Shown: positions 62,378 to 64,000 of the stretch, in pieces
How positions within the stretch are numbered: the stretch's first letter is position 1
Layout of the letters: the number at the start of each line of letters is the position of its first letter
NCBI GenBank assembly: GCA_002914805.1
Contig: JXTB01000001.1
Coordinates: 1,845,124-1,909,123, forward strand
Reading direction: 5' to 3'
Source of the DNA: Parasponia andersonii
Lineage: Eukaryota; Streptophyta; Magnoliopsida; Rosales; Cannabaceae
Length of the DNA stretch: 64,000 nt
Position numbers and translations under genes: made by a program
Notes under the pieces: model-generated
Database searches by the model: none
What the model saw: only the letters and a program-made list of their open reading frames with translations
What the model was told of the DNA's origin: nothing

Positions 62378-64000
62378 GCCAGTTCCACAAAGATTTCGGG
62401 CACGACACCGTCCACTGCCGCAATCTTTATACTCAGGTCATGTTGGCGATCCACGCTGGCAGGTTGAAGTAGTACGTGAAAACCGATGAAGCCCAGCCGC
62501 GGCAAGACATTGCCAGGACTGAGAAAGGGAAGCAGGCCCAGGCCTCTGGGTCGGGAGAGCAGACCCTCAGGATAGTGCCGACCATTGTGGGCAGCCCAAA
62601 GCCGACCCACGATCAAGAGGAAAAAGAAAAATTCCTCAAAAGAGCTGAGGGCAGGGCGAAGCGCTTGAGGGGGATGGGACACTCCGTCAACCACTTGATG
62701 TCAGGAGAAGGCCGCGCATCCACCGCCCCCATCATTTTTACCCAACAAGATCTAACCACGGTACGCCATCCTCACGACGATCCCTTGGTGATCAAACTGC
62801 AGATCGGCTCCGAATTGGTTGGAAGGGTCTTGGTCGATGGTGGAAGCAGTGTCGATATCCTATTCCTCAACACATTTGAGAATATGGGTCTGGATAGGAG
62901 CGAACTCAGGCCAACCTGTCAACCGCTTTTCGCTTTCGACAGCACAAGGTTCTGCCCTTTGGGCATCGTGACCCTTAATGTCTGCGCAGCTGAGAAATGC
63001 TTGGACGTGGATTTCGTCGTCATTGATTGCCAGTCTTCCTTTAATGTCATCATGGGAAGGGGATAGATCCACGCCATGCATGGGGTCGCTTCCACCCTCC
63101 ATCAGGTCTTAAGATATCAATCAAAGGACGGCACGTACACGATTGACGTCAAGGGGGACCAGGCCTCTGCAAAGAAATGCTTTTCGGCCACCCTGAGGGG
63201 AGCCGACGCGAGCGCAAGCGCCGCAGCTGGAGACGGATAGCAAGCAAAGGACCGCCTGTCAGCATAGATGAGGCAAATCGAAGAAGAGTTTGACGGTCCG
63301 CAATCCACGATCAAAGAGCTGGTAACGGTTCCTTTGAAAGAGGAAGAACCAGTGAAGGTGATCCTAATCGGAGCCTTATTACCCGAGGAGCAAAAGAATG
63401 AAATGTTAGGATTCTTAAAGCGGAATGAGGACATCTTTGCGTGGTCCTACGATGATATACCAGGGATAGACCCCGCACACTCCTGTCACGACTGAATATA
63501 GACCCCCATTTCCCTTCGGTCAGGCAGAAACCCCGAAGATTCGCTCCAGAGAAAAATAGGGTGATCATTAAGGAGGTAGAAAAGCTACTGGAGAGCGGCC
63601 TAATCAGGGAATGCGTATACCCGCAGTAGGTTTCTAACCCAGTAGTGGTGAAAAAGAAAAACGGCGACGACTATATTTGCATAGATTTCACCAACCTGAA
63701 CAAGGCCTGCCCAAAGGATAGTTTCCCCTGCCAAGAATCGACCAAATGATAGAGGCGATGGCGGGATTCAACAGGATGAGCTTTCTGGATGCTTATTTCG
63801 GATACAACCAGATCCCCTTATACGCGGAAGACCAGATCTACACGGCTTTTTTCACAAAGCGAGGTTTGTACTGCTACAAGCGTATGCCATTTGGCCTGAA
63901 GAACACGGGGGCAACCTACCAAAGGTTCATGAATAAGATGTTCGCCAGGCTGCTAGGAAAGACTATGGAGGTCTACATCGACGACATGGTCGTGAAGAGC
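59717..64000 (+). pseudogene. Gypsy gag-pol, inactivated and partial
   Basis: Gag starts near 59717 and includes DHIYHFQQKM and WFRQLPKKSINGFEDF in the capsid region. A CCHC-type knuckle CQFHKDFGHDTVHC follows near 62380. The protease has LVDGGSSVDILF (62831-62866), the DGGS form common in this plant gypsy group. A YIDD reverse-transcriptase motif lies at the window end (near 63977), preceded by DAYFGYNQIPL. Many in-frame stops (for example, 60496, 62472, 63065) and a short frameshift near 63725 show it is dead. Affinity to the Tat/Ogre-like group is inferred from motifs and the primer-binding site. Confidence 0.88.

Larger units (their letters stand above)
58742..64000 (+). mobile_element. 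Ty3/gypsy LTR retrotransposon, 5' part (runs off window)
   Basis: A putative 5' LTR (58742-59615) is followed by the primer-binding-type sequence TTTGGCGCCGTCTGTCGG. Gag, a zinc knuckle, protease and reverse transcriptase follow in order on the plus strand. The region is clearly richer in GC than the rest of the window. The 3' LTR is outside, so the target duplication cannot be checked. A 1350-bp stretch is present twice around the N at 61027. Confidence 0.9.

Overview
This window is nuclear DNA from a flowering plant, most likely a eudicot. The evidence is two intron-containing genes with plant-type proteins, AT-rich intergenic DNA with many AT and CT microsatellites, and dense LTR retrotransposons and hAT elements. 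I cannot name the species. Four isolated N bases (8543, 13298, 17589, 61027) mark assembly joins, and at least two of them are flanked by duplications that look artificial.

Layout. Positions 1-4.1 kb hold a decayed Copia element on the minus strand, invaded by another LTR element and a small MITE. Positions 6.0-14.0 kb hold a diterpene-type terpene synthase of the TPS-e/f class, most like (E,E)-geranyllinalool synthase. It has at least 11 exons and an intact DDFFD motif, but the exon carrying the second metal-binding motif is absent beside the N at 13298. Positions 14.2-29.6 kb hold a cluster of four broken copies of one nepenthesin-like aspartic protease gene. The last copy is split by a 5.3 kb Copia retrotransposon with a 5-bp target duplication.

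Positions 30.9-50.5 kb are a stack of transposons. An outer element with inverted ends of about 100 bp carries a decayed gene. A hAT element (32893-49067) interrupts that gene. The hAT element is itself interrupted by a non-autonomous Ty3/gypsy element (32938-38758, target duplication GAAAC) and by a second LTR-type element (41022-46688), which appears to contain a further insertion. A small non-autonomous hAT (49800-50230) sits in the outer element's gene.

An independent hAT element with a decayed transposase (50674-54347) ends 32 bp before a TATA box and 132 bp before the start codon of the second intact gene. That gene is a six-exon, plastid-type Mpv17/PMP22 membrane protein (54480-57413). 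From about 58.7 kb to the window end is a GC-richer Ty3/gypsy element on the plus strand: LTR, primer binding site, gag, protease and the start of reverse transcriptase. It contains a 1350-bp perfect duplication across an N.

Functionally, only the terpene synthase and the Mpv17-like gene look like host genes that could work. Everything else is pseudogene or transposon. I found no CRISPR array, rRNA or convincing tRNA, and no new gene system. The most informative structures are the multi-level transposon nest, the missing catalytic exon of the terpene synthase, and the decayed protease array next to it.
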